From Ignatzschineria rhizosphaerae (GTDB taxonomy: Bacteria; Pseudomonadota; Gammaproteobacteria; Cardiobacteriales; Wohlfahrtiimonadaceae), in assembly GCF_022655595.1 (NCBI RefSeq), contig NZ_CP093379.1, forward strand, positions 2,414,501-2,478,500: DNA of 64,000 nt, in the 5' to 3' direction. Both the position numbers and the translations under genes were made by a program. Within the stretch, counting starts at the first letter, position 1. Each line of letters opens with the position of its first letter. The notes beneath the pieces are model-generated. The model was not told the DNA's origin. It did no database searches and saw nothing but the letters and a program-made list of their open reading frames with translations. Positions 9,079-17,560 of this stretch are shown here, in pieces.

Positions 9079-9344
9079 AATAAGGATGACCTTTAATATC
9101 AAAAAAGAACGCTTTTAAAGCGATAATAACCAACAATAACAATGGATTAATAATCTTTTACTTAAATAGCTCTTTATTTCAAGAGTTATTTTCAAAGTAC
9201 TACCAAAAGATTTTTAGCACGTTTCTAGGCTCTATTTCAATAGTTTGCAAGGTTCTTTTTTCATAAAGATATCCATAACCCTACACTTATTTGACCACAT
9301 TTAATTGCATTCCCTCATTTGATACGTTATAGCTAAACAGAGAA

Positions 9345-9375
9345 ACATATTAAACATACATTTAATATATTCTTT
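9345..9375. promoter_or_regulatory. candidate Rrf2-regulator operator upstream of metY
   Basis: ATTAAACATACATTTAAT (9350-9367) is a perfect six-base inverted repeat around CATACA. A similar string, ATTAAACATATATTAAAG, lies in front of cysK beside an Rrf2-type regulator gene. A role for that regulator here is inference. Confidence 0.4.
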
Positions 9376-9450
9376 AAGAAAAACACTCCAAACTTTTTGA
9401 GTAAAGCATTATTCCTATATCCCAACAATTTATCGCAAAGGAGTGCTGTA

Positions 9451-10737
9451 ATGGCTGACCAACAATGGAATTTTGATACCCTGCAAGTTCATGCGGGACA
9501 AGTCGTGGATGAAACAAAATCACGCGCTGTACCTATCTATCAAACCTCTAGCTACGTATTTGATGATTCTCAACATGCGGCGGATCTTTTTGGGCTTGCT
9601 AAGCCTGGCAATATCTATACACGCATCATGAATCCCACCACTGATGTATTAGAAAAACGCATCTCCGCACTTGAAGGCGGCGTTGGTGCACTCGCTACAA
9701 GCTCCGGGATGACCGCTATTCTCTACGCCATTTTAAACGTGGCAACGCCTGGAGATGAGATCATCACTCTTAGCACGATTTATGGCGGTACTTATACGCT
9801 CTTACAAAAACGTTTGCCGGCACAGTTTGGTATTAAGGTGCATTTTATTGAGCCTGAGGATCTTGAAGGCTTAGAGGCCGCTATTAACGATAAAACTCGC
9901 GCTATCTTCTTTGAGAGCATTGGCAACCCTGATATCAACATCCCCAATATTGAAAAGATTGTAGAGATCGCTCAAAAGCACCAGATTGTCACTATTGCGG
10001 ATAATACCTTTGGTACGCCTTACCTAATAAACCTTAAAAGTTACGGCATTAACGTTATTGTCCACTCGCTTACCAAATATATTGGGGGGCACGGCACCTC
10101 AATTGGCGGCGGCGTGATTGATAATGGGAATTTCAACTTTAAAGATAATCCTCGTTATCCAGGCTTTAACACGCCCGATGCAGCTTATGGGGGATTGCAA
10201 TATGCCGACTTAGGAGAGCAAGCATACATCCTTAAAGCCCGAGTGGAGCTTCTTCGAGATACTGGCGCTTGCATTAGTCCCTTTAACTCCTTCCTTATTC
10301 TTTTAGGCTTAGAGACTTTAAGTTTACGTGTTGAGAGAATGACGGAATCAGCGCTTAAAATTGCTCAGCATTTAGAAGCCCATCCACTTGTCGATTGGGT
10401 TAAACACCCCGGCCTTACATCAAGCCAATATCATAAAAGAGCGCAAAAATACTTCCCGAAAGGGGTTGGCGCAATCTTCACCTTTGGCGTTAAGGGGGGG
10501 AAAGAAGCGAGCATTAAATTTATTGATAATTTAGAGATCTTCTCTCTGCTTGCCAATGTGGCAGATGCTAAAAGCTTAGTGATCCACCCAGCCGGTACAA
10601 CGCACGCCCAACTTGATGAAGAGGGATTACGCAAAGCCGGTGTTCTCCCTGAGTTAATCCGCCTCTCTATCGGGCTTGAAGACGTTAATGACCTTATTAA
10701 AGATATCGATCAAGCGCTTGAAAAATCCCAACAATAA
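9451..10737 (+). CDS. metY: O-acetylhomoserine sulfhydrylase (O-acetylhomoserine aminocarboxypropyltransferase)
   Basis: 428 residues from ATG 9451, which follows AAAGGAG at 9437-9443. The frame extends to a TTG at 9397, but the ribosome-binding site decides. It is a PLP enzyme of the Cys/Met metabolism family that makes homocysteine from O-acetylhomoserine and sulfide. Visible motifs are TLQVHAGQ at the start, YTRIMNPTTDVLEKRISALEGG, the PLP-lysine segment VHSLTKYIGGHG, and LGLETLSLRVERM. The long insert before the C-terminal domain and the length separate it from MetB/MetC. It is monocistronic with a terminator after it. Confidence 0.93.
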   Translation: MADQQWNFDTLQVHAGQVVDETKSRAVPIYQTSSYVFDDSQHAADLFGLAKPGNIYTRIMNPTTDVLEKRISALEGGVGALATSSGMTAILYAILNVATPGDEIITLSTIYGGTYTLLQKRLPAQFGIKVHFIEPEDLEGLEAAINDKTRAIFFESIGNPDINIPNIEKIVEIAQKHQIVTIADNTFGTPYLINLKSYGINVIVHSLTKYIGGHGTSIGGGVIDNGNFNFKDNPRYPGFNTPDAAYGGLQYADLGEQAYILKARVELLRDTGACISPFNSFLILLGLETLSLRVERMTESALKIAQHLEAHPLVDWVKHPGLTSSQYHKRAQKYFPKGVGAIFTFGVKGGKEASIKFIDNLEIFSLLANVADAKSLVIHPAGTTHAQLDEEGLRKAGVLPELIRLSIGLEDVNDLIKDIDQALEKSQQ

Positions 10738-10797
10738 CGCTTATAGAATCATTATTCAAAATAGCGATAAGCCCACCTCTTCTTATCGCCCATAAAA

Positions 10798-10835
10798 CAG
10801 CACAGTACCGTTTCTCCATCGATACTGTGCTTTTC
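10798..10835 (+). terminator. terminator after metY
   Basis: AGCACAGTA (10799-10807) pairs with TACTGTGCT (10823-10831), followed by a T-rich stretch. A second hairpin, GCGATAAG/CTTATCGC, lies just before it at 10764-10788. Confidence 0.75.
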
Positions 10836-10889
10836 TTTTGTCATATTGGTGAATAACGGTATTTAACGCCACTTCACCCTTTCAATATT

Positions 10890-12056
10890 CTACCGACCAA
10901 AAGGGTTGGGAATCGTTGAAGGGACTAAAATATGGCGTCCGACATTATCCACCTTAGTTTCCCCACAAAATGCCATGCTCGTTTCAAACTCATTACGCAT
11001 GAGTTCCAAAGCTTTTGTGACGCCAGCTTCCCCCATTGCGCCAAGTCCATAGAGATATGCTCGGCCAATCATGCCTCCCCTTGCGCCTAATGCCACAGCT
11101 TTTAATAGATCTTGTCCTGAGCGAATCCCGCTATCGAGAATCACCTCGGTTGAAGTGCCGGCAAGTGCTTCGACAATCGAAGGAAGAACCGCGATGGAAG
11201 AGAGTGCGCCATCAAGCTGACGTCCGCCATGATTACTCACCACAATCGCATCTGCGCCCACGCTATTGGCAAGCTTTGCATCTTCAGCATCTAAGATCCC
11301 TTTTAAAATAATCTTGCCGCCCCATGCTTCTTTAATCCAGGCAATATCGTCCCAGTTTAATGTCGAATCAAATTGTTGCTGTGTCCATGAACCTAAGGAG
11401 CTAGGATCATCAATGCCTTCAACATGCCCCACAATATTGCCAAACTGTCGGCGTTTTGTTTTCAGCATATTCCAGCACCAACGCTGCTTTGTTAAAAGGT
11501 TAATCCAATTGCGTAAAGTCGGTTTAGGAGGTACAGAAAGGCCATTTTTAAGATCTTTGTGGCGCTGCCCTATCATCTGTAAATCAAGGGTAATCACTAA
11601 AGCATCACAACCAGCAGCCTTTGCCCGATCAATCAAACGGCGCATAAAATCCCGATCACGCATTACATAAAGCTGAAACCAAAAAGGTTTGTTTACCTCT
11701 CTTTTAATATCTTCTAAAGAGGCGATACTCATTGTCGAAAGCGTATAACGAATCCCAAAATTTGATGCTGCTCTTGCCGCTAAAATCTCCCCATCCGGAT
11801 GCACCATTCCCACTAAACCCGTTGGCGCAATAGAGAGTGGCATCGACATCTCAATCCCGAGCATCTCTCTTGTAAGCGAGCGATTTTCCATATTACGTGC
11901 GACTTTTTGAATCAGCTTAATCTTTTGAAAGTCTGACTCATTCGCCTGATAGGTAGACTCCGTCCAAGAACCTGAATCGACATAGTCATAGAACATTTTC
12001 GGTACACGTTTTTTAGCGATCACGCGCAGATCTTCAATATTGGTGATGGTTGTCAT
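10890..12056 (-). CDS. lldD: FMN-dependent L-lactate dehydrogenase
   Basis: 388 residues from ATG 12056. The frame runs on to 12158, but only residues from MTTITNIEDLRVIAKKRVP fit the family. It belongs to the FMN alpha-hydroxyacid dehydrogenases, which oxidise L-lactate to pyruvate at the membrane. Visible are YDYVDSGSWTEST near the start, SIAPTGLVGMVHPDGE, FWFQLYVMRDRDF, a lysine in KIILKGILDAEDA, the catalytic-His segment SNHGGRQLDGA, and DSGIRSGQDLLKA with GRAYLYGLGAMGE. Mandelate or glycolate oxidation are alternatives in the same family. It converges with metY. Confidence 0.88.
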   Translation of the reverse strand: MTTITNIEDLRVIAKKRVPKMFYDYVDSGSWTESTYQANESDFQKIKLIQKVARNMENRSLTREMLGIEMSMPLSIAPTGLVGMVHPDGEILAARAASNFGIRYTLSTMSIASLEDIKREVNKPFWFQLYVMRDRDFMRRLIDRAKAAGCDALVITLDLQMIGQRHKDLKNGLSVPPKPTLRNWINLLTKQRWCWNMLKTKRRQFGNIVGHVEGIDDPSSLGSWTQQQFDSTLNWDDIAWIKEAWGGKIILKGILDAEDAKLANSVGADAIVVSNHGGRQLDGALSSIAVLPSIVEALAGTSTEVILDSGIRSGQDLLKAVALGARGGMIGRAYLYGLGAMGEAGVTKALELMRNEFETSMAFCGETKVDNVGRHILVPSTIPNPFGR

Positions 12057-12580
12057 GATTGTATGATGATTAGTAAGTGAAAAAAATCGCCCTTTTATTA
12101 AAAGCCTAAAAAAGAGCACTCTTTTGATTCTATCACCATTCTCAAAGGGCTCAATCAATTCTCCGCATAAACCTTCAAAAGGATATTAACTCTTTTCATT
12201 TTCCACTTAAAAAAGCCTCTCAAAGTCTTAAAAGCCCCTTTAAAACTACCACTCAAGCTCTTTAACTAAGCTTCTAATCAAGCGTCCATTTTTCTAATAA
12301 TTGTTGGAATAATGCTTTAGAAAGATAGCCCCAAAACATTTCCCTAAAGCGATCTAGGCTTATTATAAAAACACCTTAAATTTCTCTTTGAAAATTAACT
12401 ATTTCCCCTTTTTAAATATCTATATTTTCAATGCCGGCATTTGTGCCAGATTCCAAATAAATCAGCCTATTCCAAAAACATACTTTTGTAGTTTTCATCT
12501 GATAAAACTAGTGTAAATCAATCATTTATTACAAGAACTATTTGACAAAAAACTGCAATCAATGCTACTTCTAATAGCTA
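12057..12580. other. intergenic, no gene seen
   Basis: AT-rich region upstream of lldD and of the SAM-II candidate. It should contain the lldD promoter and the promoter of the SAM-II transcript (TTGACA-like string at 12542). No conserved ORF is visible. Confidence 0.4.
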
Positions 12581-12581
12581 A

Positions 12582-12627
12582 TGCCGATTTGAATCAAACA
12601 GCTTGCGGGCATATAACAGCTAAAGCG
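12582..12627 (+). promoter_or_regulatory. SAM-II riboswitch candidate 1
   Basis: It fits the SAM-II pattern in order: P1 strand TGCC, GATTT, loop, GCTTGC, P1 partner GGCA, an A-rich joint (TATAACA), then AGCTAAAG forming the pseudoknot. A second copy with the same blocks lies at 14155. The P1-side string ATGCCGATTT (12581-12590) can also pair perfectly with AAATCGGCAT (12692-12701), the 5' half of the terminator downstream. That offers a simple switch: SAM bound frees the terminator. This class usually acts on translation. Confidence 0.75.
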
Positions 12628-12690
12628 TCCATCTCAAAAACTTTGAGATTCTCCTTCTTATCCGTGGTGCAACACTGATGGAGAGCAAGC

Positions 12691-12719
12691 AAAATCGGCA
12701 TCTATACTGCCGATTTTTT
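12691..12719 (+). terminator. terminator controlled by SAM-II candidate 1
   Basis: AAATCGGCA pairs with TGCCGATTT across a short loop, then a T run (12708-12719). Its 5' half is complementary to the SAM-II aptamer's own 5' strand, so aptamer and antiterminator exclude each other. Confidence 0.85.
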
Positions 12720-12738
12720 GTTTATGAAGGAAAATTTT

Positions 12739-12855
12739 ATGACTTTGAACTTATCACCACAAAAACATCTTTTAACGTCTTATCTCCCTTTATTTTTATT
12801 ATCTCAAGGAATCTTTCTGCTAGATCCCTTTGCTTCGCTGTCTCATCAATACTAA
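12739..12855 (+). CDS. possible 38-residue hydrophobic peptide behind SAM-II and terminator
   Basis: The frame MTLNLSPQKHLLTSYLPLFL... ends at TAA 12855. An AAGGA lies at a good distance before ATG 12739, and an in-frame ATG also exists at 12724. The middle (LLTSYLPLFLLSQGIFLL) could span a membrane. It lies immediately after the riboswitch-linked terminator, where the regulated gene should be. I do not recognise it, and an ORF this short can occur by chance. The next real gene starts only at 13080. Confidence 0.4.
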   Translation: MTLNLSPQKHLLTSYLPLFLLSQGIFLLDPFASLSHQY

Positions 12856-12904
12856 AAATAGACCAGAAATATTAATCACTTAAAGCAATATTACTTCATT
12901 AAGC

Positions 12905-12960
12905 TAAAATTAAAACTAAACATATATGCTAAATAATTTGACTCTTAATTCAATAACAGG
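12905..12960. promoter_or_regulatory. AT-rich promoter region with cysK/metY-like motif
   Basis: ACTAAACATATATGCTAAAT (about 12915-12934) shares TAAACATAYAT with the sites in front of cysK and metY. It lies upstream of the first 2OG oxygenase. Weak evidence on its own. Confidence 0.3.
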
Positions 12961-13079
12961 CTATACATATATGAATGGTTAATTTAGAGCTTTTACCCAA
13001 TAAACTTTTAAAAAATCAAACAATAAAAAAATAGAAAACAACAAGGACTCTCACCATTAGTTTTCTAAGGAGACTCACA

Positions 13080-14093
13080 ATGACTATCGATCTTAACCCT
13101 AATTTACCGATACTAGACTATGCGCAATTTGTCGCAGGTGGTGCCGAGCGAGAACAGTTTTTAAAAAACTTACGTTTTGCCGCTCATGAAATTGGCTTTT
13201 TCTACCTCAAAAACCACGGAATCCCCCAAGATCTTATTAAAAAGGTGCAAGATCTATCCAAAGAGTTCTTTGCACTACCCTTAGAAGAGAAACATCAAAT
13301 CCATATGTCTAACTCCCCGCATTTTCGGGGTTATACCAATGTGCATGATGAAATCACCCGTGAAAAACCTGATAGTCGTGAGCAGCTCGATTACATGCCT
13401 GAATATGAGGCGATACCTTTAGATCAAATCCCAAAGGATCAGCCTTGGTTACGTCTACAAGGTCCTAATCAATGGCCAGATTCAATCCCTGAATTTCGCC
13501 CAGCTTTTGTAGAATTACAAGAGCGCCAAACAGAACTTGCTAAATCTATGTTATCTGCATTTTCACTAGCGCTTGGGCAAAAAGAAGATGCTCTCGCGCA
13601 TACTTACGCCCATAAACCATCGGTGCTCTCTAAAGCAATTCATTATCCGGGTGTTGCCGGCGAACAAGGCGTAGGTGCCCATAAAGATTCTGGCTATATC
13701 ACCTTTGTGCAACAAGAAGAGACTGCAGGTCTTGAAGTATTAAAAGATGATGAATGGGTGCTAGCAGAACCCATCGAAGGAACATTTGTTGTTAATATCG
13801 GCGAGCTTCTTGAGATTGCTTCACAAGGCTACCTCAAGGCAACGCTCCATAGAGTCGCGCCCTCTCCCATTGGTTCTAGCCGATTTTCACTAGCGTACTT
13901 CTTAACCTCTCAGCTTGATGCCACAGTTCCTCTTTTTGAACTGCCAAAAGAGCTACAAAGCGGCATTCGGGGAATTACCCAAGATCCGAAAAATCCAATG
14001 TTTACCCAAATTGGTAAAAACTTCTTAAAAGGTCGTCTTCGCTCACATACTGATGTGGCAAAACGCTTCTATAGCGATGTCGTGCTTGATTAG
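13080..14093 (+). CDS. 2OG-Fe(II) oxygenase, isopenicillin N synthase-like family (copy A)
   Basis: 337 residues. N-terminal DIOX_N region (LPILDYAQFVAGG, EIGFFYLKNHGI), then the jelly-roll oxygenase. The iron ligands are visible as His and Asp in GVGAHKDSGYITF and His in KATLHRVAP. The 2-oxoglutarate-binding Arg/Ser is in SSRFSLAYFL. Such enzymes oxidise small molecules using 2OG and O2, but the substrate is not readable. ATG follows AAGGAGACTCACA. Its neighbours are MetQ-like binding proteins and an amine oxidase-type flavoenzyme under SAM-II-like control, which suggests use of an organosulfur or methionine-like compound. Copy B is at 17561. Confidence 0.9.
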   Translation: MTIDLNPNLPILDYAQFVAGGAEREQFLKNLRFAAHEIGFFYLKNHGIPQDLIKKVQDLSKEFFALPLEEKHQIHMSNSPHFRGYTNVHDEITREKPDSREQLDYMPEYEAIPLDQIPKDQPWLRLQGPNQWPDSIPEFRPAFVELQERQTELAKSMLSAFSLALGQKEDALAHTYAHKPSVLSKAIHYPGVAGEQGVGAHKDSGYITFVQQEETAGLEVLKDDEWVLAEPIEGTFVVNIGELLEIASQGYLKATLHRVAPSPIGSSRFSLAYFLTSQLDATVPLFELPKELQSGIRGITQDPKNPMFTQIGKNFLKGRLRSHTDVAKRFYSDVVLD

Positions 14094-14154
14094 ACCTTTT
14101 AAAAACTGATTTTATTAACTCTATATTGATAACGACTAAAACATAATGAAAAAC

Positions 14155-14233
14155 ATGCCGATTTGGAGAAGCTTGCGGGCAAAACAGCTAAGCGAAACAG
14201 GAGTTCTCCAAGCCGATATTCAAGGAGAAACTC
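14155..14233 (+). promoter_or_regulatory. SAM-II riboswitch candidate 2 with SD-sequestering hairpin
   Basis: The blocks TGCC-GATTT, GCTTGC, GGCA, AAAACAGCTAAG repeat those of candidate 1. Downstream, TTCTCC (14204-14209) can pair either with GGAGAA inside the aptamer loop (14165-14170) or with GGAGAA of the ribosome-binding site (14224-14229), five bases before ATG 14234. Folding of the aptamer with SAM would release TTCTCC to mask the ribosome-binding site. This is a translational OFF switch by inference from base pairing. Confidence 0.75.
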
Positions 14234-15115
14234 ATGATTCATACGCCAAAAACCCAAGCACCTTACAAAAAACAAACCTCAATCCTCTCAAAGATCCGCG
14301 TGGGAGTCATCTCAACGATACTGATCTTTACTGGTATTATTACGGCCTGCTCAGATGAAGCGAATACTGCCGGAAATAGCGCTAATAACAAAGAGGTCAT
14401 TAAAATTGGAACCTCTCCTGGCGACTTTGGCGATCTTGTACGAGATTATTTAGGTCCTGAGTTAGAAAAAGCAGGCTATAAAGTCACGCTTTCAGAGATT
14501 ACCGATATTGTGATTCCTAATGTCAGCGTGGAAGAAGGGTCACTTGATCTTAATATCTTTCAACACAAGCCTTATTTGGATGAGTTTAACCGTAATCAAA
14601 AAGGGCACCTTATCCCGCTGGTTCAAGTACCCACAGCGCCTTACGGTATTTATAGCGGTAAATTAAAGCACTTATCTGAGGTCAAAAATGGGGCTACTAT
14701 CGGTATTCCTTCCAATGTCACTAATTTTTCCAGAGGCTTACTCATCTTAGAAAATATCGGTTGGATCACGCTTCGGTCAGATATTGAAGATCGTTTCCAG
14801 ATCGGTAAACACGATATTATCGACAATCCTTATAATCTTGAACTTAAAGAGATAGAAGCTGCCCAAGTTGTTAGAGTCAGACCGGATTTAGATTATGCCA
14901 TTATCAACGGTAATTTCGCTCTTGATGCCGGCATTCATTTTAGGGAAGCACTCTCAACTGAACCTAGCAAAGATTTTATTAACTGGGTTGTTATCCATGA
15001 AAAAAATAGTGATACACCTTGGGCTAAAAAGGTCATAGAAATCCTTGAATCCGATGATTTTAAAACCTACTCAGCAACCCGATTTGCCAATTATAACTTG
15101 CCACTAGCTTGGTAA
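14234..15115 (+). CDS. MetQ/NlpA-family substrate-binding lipoprotein 1
   Basis: 293 residues. Signal with a lipoprotein box: hydrophobic helix then TGIITACSDEA (Cys near residue 39). The mature protein is NLPA family, the binding component of methionine ABC importers: SPGDFGDLVRDYLGPELEKAGY, VEEGSLDLNIFQHKPYLDEFN, VPTAPYGIYSGK, and GIPSNVTNFSRGLLILENIGW. A methionine, methionine derivative or other sulfur ligand is likely from the family. No metN or metI is present in this block. It is preceded by a SAM-II candidate. Confidence 0.92.
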   Translation: MIHTPKTQAPYKKQTSILSKIRVGVISTILIFTGIITACSDEANTAGNSANNKEVIKIGTSPGDFGDLVRDYLGPELEKAGYKVTLSEITDIVIPNVSVEEGSLDLNIFQHKPYLDEFNRNQKGHLIPLVQVPTAPYGIYSGKLKHLSEVKNGATIGIPSNVTNFSRGLLILENIGWITLRSDIEDRFQIGKHDIIDNPYNLELKEIEAAQVVRVRPDLDYAIINGNFALDAGIHFREALSTEPSKDFINWVVIHEKNSDTPWAKKVIEILESDDFKTYSATRFANYNLPLAW

Positions 15116-15141
15116 TGAAGCGCAAGATAAAGGTTTACCGT

Positions 15142-16467
15142 ATGAAAAAAATCATCAAACATACCCCAAAGCTCGATGGTGAAAATGGTTGGCTTGCAAC
15201 AGCGCCTGATGCTAACAAACTATTCTCTGAGCCCCTAAAAGGGAACCATCAATTTGATGTGGTCATTATTGGGGCCGGATTTACCGGCATCTCAACTGCG
15301 CTTCGCCTCGCTGAGAATAATCCTTCTTTAAAGATTGCGCTGATAGATGCTTTGCAAATTGGGCAAGGGACTTCTGGCAGAAATGCAGGCTTTTTATCGG
15401 ACATTCCTCATCACTTAGATGCTAATTTATACTCTAAGAAGGAGATTGAGCAATCCATCTCACTCTCAGCCTTTGCTCTGAATAAACTTAAAGCATATAA
15501 AGATCACTATCAAATCCCGCACTGGGATGATGCTGGTAAATATCTCTCAGCTAGAGAGGGGGAAAATGTTGCCCTTTTAAAAAAATTTATCAAAGCATTA
15601 GAGTATAGCGGCATTGAATATGAATGGCTCTCTGGCAACCCTTTGCAAAAGCGTTTAGGAACGCCCTATTACCGTGCCTCTGTTTATACTAAAGGCGCAG
15701 CCCTTGTCAATCCTGCAACTTTAATTCGAGGACTTATTGCCGCGCTTCCAGAATCGGTAACACTCTTTGAAAATAGCCCTGTCTCCGCAATCGATTATCA
15801 GCAGCCCCTTCATAAAGTGCATTTTGTCGGCGGCAGTATCAACGCTGAAAAAGTGATCCTTACCACCAACGCCTATCTTAGCGCCTTTGGCATTGCCGGC
15901 AATAAAACATTGCCCATCTTCACCTATGCAAGCCTTACGGCGCCGCTATCAAGCGATCAAATATCTCAATATTTTCAAGATATTTCCGCCTGGGGAACAA
16001 CGCCGGCACATCACGCCGGAACAACCGTTCGCCTAACGTCTGATCATCGGATCTTTATCCGTAATAGTTTTGATTATCTTCCAACCTTACAAGCAGATGC
16101 TGCAAAGCGTGAAAAGGCATGGAAAATCCATCGCCAATCCTTTCTTGCGCGTTTTCCTTTTTTAGTAAATAACGAGTTCCAATACACTTGGGGCGGCATG
16201 ATCTCCCTTACTCGTAATCAAGCGCCTCAATTTGCAACACCTTATAAAAATGTCTACCTCATTAGTGGCTGTAATGGCTCTGGCGTTATTAAAGGTTTTT
16301 ATCTAGGTTACTACTTAGCGGATTATCTCTCCAAAATTGAGAGTGAAAATTTAAGATTTATTCTTAAAACAGCCAATCCTAACTGGTTACCTAAAGGCCC
16401 AATTCGTCAAATAGTCACAAGTTACCGCATCCCCCGAGATACTAAAGCTGCCAGAGGAGATGTGTAA
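15142..16467 (+). CDS. FAD-dependent oxidoreductase, DAO/PuuB-like
   Basis: About 441 residues from ATG 15142; an alternative ATG at 15115 overlaps the previous stop. It has an N-terminal FAD-binding Rossmann motif (FDVVIIGAGFTGISTALRLAE), then IGQGTSGRNAGFLSD, typical of the glycine/D-amino-acid oxidase family with PuuB/OrdL. Near the C-terminus are YTWGGMISLTRNQAPQF and YLISGCNGSGVIKGFYLG. It probably oxidises a C-N bond of an amine or amino acid in the cytoplasm. Its place between two MetQ-like genes suggests that the imported ligand, or a product of the oxygenases, is the substrate. The exact substrate is unknown. Confidence 0.88.
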   Translation: MKKIIKHTPKLDGENGWLATAPDANKLFSEPLKGNHQFDVVIIGAGFTGISTALRLAENNPSLKIALIDALQIGQGTSGRNAGFLSDIPHHLDANLYSKKEIEQSISLSAFALNKLKAYKDHYQIPHWDDAGKYLSAREGENVALLKKFIKALEYSGIEYEWLSGNPLQKRLGTPYYRASVYTKGAALVNPATLIRGLIAALPESVTLFENSPVSAIDYQQPLHKVHFVGGSINAEKVILTTNAYLSAFGIAGNKTLPIFTYASLTAPLSSDQISQYFQDISAWGTTPAHHAGTTVRLTSDHRIFIRNSFDYLPTLQADAAKREKAWKIHRQSFLARFPFLVNNEFQYTWGGMISLTRNQAPQFATPYKNVYLISGCNGSGVIKGFYLGYYLADYLSKIESENLRFILKTANPNWLPKGPIRQIVTSYRIPRDTKAARGDV

Positions 16468-16484
16468 AGGAGATGTGTAATATT

Positions 16485-16493
16485 CCCCCCCCC
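16485..16493 (+). repeat. C9 homopolymer tract
   Basis: Nine consecutive C between the flavoenzyme stop and the second MetQ-like gene, unusual in such AT-rich DNA. Just before it, AGGAGATGTGTAA is repeated in tandem (16455-16480). It lies in noncoding sequence if the next gene starts at 16620. Confidence 0.8.
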
Positions 16494-16561
16494 TTTCCTA
16501 AAATGGAGAAAACACAACAAAGCACCAACCTTACCTTAAATACCCCAACCCCATTATTCAT

Positions 16562-16619
16562 TAAGGAGAAACAAGCGGCAATAGCCCCAATATTCTCCAA
16601 CCATCTTAAGGAGAATAAT
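16562..16619 (+). promoter_or_regulatory. metQ2 leader with alternative SD pairings
   Basis: Three elements recur as in the first metQ leader: GGAGAA (16565-16570), ATTCTCC (16592-16598), and GGAGAAT overlapping the ribosome-binding site (16610-16616). ATTCTCC can pair with either. The SAM-II core blocks are not visible between them. Confidence 0.45.
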
Positions 16620-17486
16620 ATGACAAAAATAGAACCCTCACTTCCTAAAAGGCTTATTCAACGTATAAAGCAGCCTTTAAAAGTTATTTTCACCCTCTCT
16701 GCTTTACTCTTAATTACGGCTTGCTCAGAGGAGTCACAAGCTACAAAAAACCATGAAACGACCTTGCTGAGAATTAGCACGGCTCCTGGCGATTTCCATG
16801 ATCTTGTTAAAGAATACCTAGCGCCTGAGTTAGCAAAAGAGGGTTATCAAGTAGAGCTACTAGTCATCACTGATACGGTTGTTCCTAATGTTGCTGTAGA
16901 AGAAGGCTCACTTGAGATGAATCTTTTTCAACATCGCCCTTACATGGAAGAATTTAATCGCAATCAAAAAGGGAAATTGGTGCCGCTTGTGCAGGTTCCC
17001 ACTGCGCCTTATGGTATCTATCCTGCTAAAAAGCAGACCATTGCCGCTTTGACTGAGGGAGATTCTGTCGGGATTCCCTCTAATGTCACGAACTTCTCAC
17101 GAGGCTTATGGATCTTAGAAGGTTTAGGCTGGATCACCATTAAAGAAGATGCCCCCGATCGTTTTCATCTCACTAAACGAGATATCGCTACCAATCCCTA
17201 CAATCTTGATATTAAAGAGATAGAAGCTGCGCAGATGCTACGAGCATTACCGGATATTGATTACGCGATTATTAATGGTAAATATGCACTCGATGCCGGC
17301 ATTCACTTTACTGATGCGCTCTATGTGGAACCAAGTCGCCATTTTGTGAACTGGATTGTCATTCATGAGCGAAATAAGGAGAGCCCTTGGGCAAAAAGGG
17401 TTATTGAGATCGTAAATTCCGAGGGCTTTAAAACCTATTCTGCCCAAACATTTAAAGGATACGACCTTCCTCTAGCTTGGGACTAA
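16620..17486 (+). CDS. MetQ/NlpA-family substrate-binding lipoprotein 2
   Basis: 288 residues from ATG 16620, preceded by AAGGAG at a proper distance. An upstream in-frame ATG at 16473 would add a Pro-rich stretch encoded over the C9 tract and is rejected. Lipoprotein box LLLITACSEES. Same family signatures as its two neighbours: STAPGDFHDLVKEYLAPELAKEGY, LFQHRPYMEEFNRNQKGK, QVPTAPYGIYPAK, SNVTNFSRGLWILEGLGW. It is closest to protein 1 (about two thirds identical by eye). It probably binds a related ligand at the periplasmic side and would need an importer encoded elsewhere. Confidence 0.92.
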   Translation: MTKIEPSLPKRLIQRIKQPLKVIFTLSALLLITACSEESQATKNHETTLLRISTAPGDFHDLVKEYLAPELAKEGYQVELLVITDTVVPNVAVEEGSLEMNLFQHRPYMEEFNRNQKGKLVPLVQVPTAPYGIYPAKKQTIAALTEGDSVGIPSNVTNFSRGLWILEGLGWITIKEDAPDRFHLTKRDIATNPYNLDIKEIEAAQMLRALPDIDYAIINGKYALDAGIHFTDALYVEPSRHFVNWIVIHERNKESPWAKRVIEIVNSEGFKTYSAQTFKGYDLPLAWD

Positions 17487-17560
17487 TTCTCGATTCATTT
17501 TTAAGTGTCTTTTAACCCCAAAATCATTTCTCAATCATTATATCAATAGGACTTATCAAC

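Noticed and set aside
11266-11670. 134-codon ORF antisense to lldD
   Set aside because: It is a shadow frame of a well-conserved enzyme.
12678-12875. 65-codon plus-strand ORF
   Set aside because: It runs through the terminator stem, has no ribosome-binding site and resembles nothing.
16473-16619. N-terminal extension of MetQ-like protein 2
   Set aside because: It is low-complexity, crosses the C9 tract, would bury the lipoprotein signal, and has no spacing between SD and ATG.
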